DNA of 64,000 nt, taken from NCBI GenBank assembly GCA_046565505.1, contig JBKHYJ010000080.1:136143-200142 (forward strand). The letters are read 5' to 3'. How positions within the stretch are numbered: the first letter of the stretch is position 1; each line of letters opens with the position of its first letter. This DNA is from JBKHYJ01 sp046565505 (GTDB lineage Bacteria; Acidobacteriota; Blastocatellia; UBA7656). Below are positions 62,714 to 64,000 of the stretch, one piece after another. The notes beneath the pieces are model-generated. The model saw only the letters and a program-made list of their open reading frames with translations, was not told the origin of the DNA and made no database searches. Made by a program: the position numbers and the translations under genes.

Positions 62714-63211
62714 TCACCTCTGCGCGGATTCTATCGGCGTGTTGTGGAAAGCGGCGATGCTCCACCTGCCATTGTCCTTAGTCATGACCATCGTATTCAT
62801 GGCCTTGCTTCCGCCCGCAGGAGCCCCGGGGCGCGGGCCCATGCGCCATTCAACGTGGACCAGGGCGACGCCCTCGCGTATGAACCTGACGGACTGAACG
62901 GTCGGCGTGATATGAGTGTTCTTGTAGACCGTATCGAATATGCGTTGGTGGCCGGCGGCGATCATGTCGCGGCCCTTGATGCGCATGCCGTTTACGACGA
63001 CATAATCAGCGTCCTCTGCGAATGGCGCGGCGAAAGCTTTGCCGTCGCCTTTGCCCCATGCCTCTTCCAGGCGGCTTACGATCTTGTGAATCGCGGCCTC
63101 GTCCTCCGCGCGGCCATCCGATGGCCTGAGCGCCTCCGCCGACGCGGCAACTGAGTGCAAGGGGGCCGACACATAGATAAAAAAGGCTATCGCGGCAATG
63201 ATGTTTTTCAT
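62714..63211 (-). CDS. Exported SgcJ/EcaC-like SnoaL-fold protein
   Basis: A 165-residue protein with a signal peptide (IIAAIAFFIYVSAPLHSVAA) and an NTF2/SnoaL-like cone-shaped barrel: DEAAIHKIVSRLEEAWGKGD, then ADYVVVNGMRIKGRDMIAA, VALVHVEWRMGPRP and WSIAAFHNTPIE. This pattern fits the SgcJ/EcaC family, which is widespread and mostly of unknown function. GGAGGAAG lies just before ATG 63211; the in-frame extension upstream lacks a signal. It is 226 bases from the ECF gene on the same strand. Confidence 0.82.
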   Translation of the reverse strand: MKNIIAAIAFFIYVSAPLHSVAASAEALRPSDGRAEDEAAIHKIVSRLEEAWGKGDGKAFAAPFAEDADYVVVNGMRIKGRDMIAAGHQRIFDTVYKNTHITPTVQSVRFIREGVALVHVEWRMGPRPGAPAGGSKAMNTMVMTKDNGRWSIAAFHNTPIESAQR

Positions 63212-63260
63212 TTTCTTCCTCCGGTCGGTGTGGTTATGGGTTTGTGACACGTTCGATTGA

Positions 63261-63500
63261 CTATGGCTCGGTTTGTAGTAGATGGCGCTCCGAAAGAGGC
63301 TGGCGGCGGGAGGGCTTCTTCCCGCGCACTTTCTCCTGCACCGTCTCATAAAAGACGGCCCAGGTGATAAGGCCGAGCACCAGGACGAATAATGTCAGGG
63401 CGGCCTCAGTATATATCTGCACCCATTCGTCCAGAGATTTTAACAACCGATCAAACTGCGCGCTCGAAAATACGTCTTGAGCTAACATCAGGTCCAGCAT
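63261..63500 (-). CDS. Small single-pass membrane protein
   Basis: A 79-residue protein with one central transmembrane helix (AALTLFVLVLGLITWAVFY), an acidic amphipathic N-terminal part (FDRLLKSLDEWVQIYTE) and a basic C-terminal tail (KVRGKKPSRRQPL). GGGGAGGAATT directly precedes ATG 63500, a strong ribosome site. No family is recognised. It ends 49 bases before the SgcJ-like gene, so it may form an operon with it. Confidence 0.72.
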   Translation of the reverse strand: MLDLMLAQDVFSSAQFDRLLKSLDEWVQIYTEAALTLFVLVLGLITWAVFYETVQEKVRGKKPSRRQPLSERHLLQTEP

Positions 63501-63798
63501 AATTCCTCCCCGCCGTATGCGTCACACGATTGACTGTTTACTGCTACACCGTATAAGGCGACTTTCTCGGGGCGAATCGCTCACGCCTCCTGAAATAATT
63601 TCGCGCGGTCTTCGTGACGCCAGCCCGCGCATGACCATACGTTTGAGTATGGACTGACGGTCGCGCCGGGCCGGTCGAGCCTCGCAGCCGAAAAAAAAGC
63701 CGAGCCGGCCGGACGCCTTCCGTGGGGTATTCCCACGGCGAAATGCCCGGCACAGCTCAGCTAAACAAGTCTCGGGTCGGCCGCGCCCTTGCGTCCGA
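63501..63798. other. Intergenic region upstream of the small membrane protein
   Basis: About 300 bases that should contain the promoter for the small membrane protein gene. No ORF with coding character, RNA gene or repeat was seen. A poly-A run (63690-63697 region) followed by GC-rich sequence lies near its right end. Confidence 0.4.
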
Positions 63799-64000
63799 TC
63801 AACTCTTCGGCAGAATAGTGTTGTCGTTGACCAGCAAGCCCGGCGAGCTATTAAAGTACCGCTGAGGCGACAGCACTATCTGGTCAATCGACAGGCCATC
63901 CTCGCGGGCGTGGATGCGGAGAGTATGAGTGCCGGACGATTGGAAGTAGATGACGGGCCCGAGGACGCCCGGCCCCCAGCCGTTGTCCTGCCAGCCCCAC
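63799..64000 (-). CDS. C-terminus of a large secreted protein (partial)
   Basis: The gene enters from the right edge; the last 66 residues are visible before TGA at 63801-63799. The segment THTLRIHAREDGLSIDQIVL followed by SPQRYF is the end of a carbohydrate-binding-like beta-sandwich often found at the C-terminus of acidobacterial secreted proteins that combine PKD, Ig or sugar-binding modules. The catalytic or main domain lies outside the window, so function cannot be given. Confidence 0.65.
   Translation of the reverse strand, partial: WGWQDNGWGPGVLGPVIYFQSSGTHTLRIHAREDGLSIDQIVLSPQRYFNSSPGLLVNDNTILPKS

Noticed and set aside
1..64000. CRISPR array, prophage, toxin-antitoxin or restriction system
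   Set aside because: No regularly spaced repeats, phage structural genes, or recognisable toxin or methylase motifs were seen on either strand.

Overview
The window looks like a chromosomal segment of an Acidobacteriota member, probably of the Blastocatellia type. The main markers are a PadR regulator followed by an 888-residue ADOP-type permease (acidobacterial duplicated orphan permease), two very large Oar-like TonB-dependent receptors with an N-terminal carboxypeptidase-regulatory domain, an ECF sigma factor paired with a membrane Ser/Thr kinase, and many secreted peptidases and glycosidases. The taxonomic placement is inferred from gene content only. Most of the window is GC-rich. One block, roughly 15.2-24.3 kb, is strikingly AT-rich.

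The AT-rich block is the replication-origin region: parB and parA (minus strand), a 2-kb gene desert with a parS-like site, a decayed IS630 transposase and an 89-bp palindromic mini-element, then atpD, atpC, dnaA, oriC and dnaN. The dnaA-dnaN gap carries DnaA boxes, a run of DnaA-trios and an AT-rich unwinding stretch in the Bacillus-like order. A second cluster of four DnaA-box-like sites lies 20 kb to the left, between convergent genes.

Left arm (1-15.2 kb): the N-terminus of an exported propeller/tricorn-type protein, a small secreted protein, an outer-membrane barrel, a fatty-acid module (acyl-CoA ligase, hot-dog thioesterase, acyl-CoA dehydrogenase), an exported amidohydrolase, a two-repeat secreted protein, a DPP-IV-like peptidase and a multidomain secreted nuclease. 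Middle (24.3-36.3 kb): an orphan response regulator, an endonuclease III-like enzyme, a tRNA dihydrouridine synthase, a P1 self-cleaving peptidase, several small genes, padR-ADOP, an exported DJ-1/PfpI-like protein and a divergent arsI/arsR pair.

Right arm (36.5-59 kb): an unbroken plus-strand run that reads as a plant-polysaccharide (probably arabinan or arabinoxylan) utilisation locus. It holds two Oar-like receptors, a TPR protein, GH2, GH51, a creatinase-like M24 protein with lost metal ligands, GH43, a complete sugar ABC transporter (binding protein, double ATPase, two permeases) and a PhyH-type oxygenase. The receptors would bring oligosaccharides across the outer membrane, the three exported glycosidases would release pentoses, and the ABC transporter would import them. 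The window closes on the minus strand with a Ser/Thr kinase, its ECF sigma factor, an SnoaL/SgcJ-like exported protein, a small membrane protein and the C-terminus of another large secreted protein. No tRNA, rRNA, CRISPR array or intact insertion sequence was recognised.
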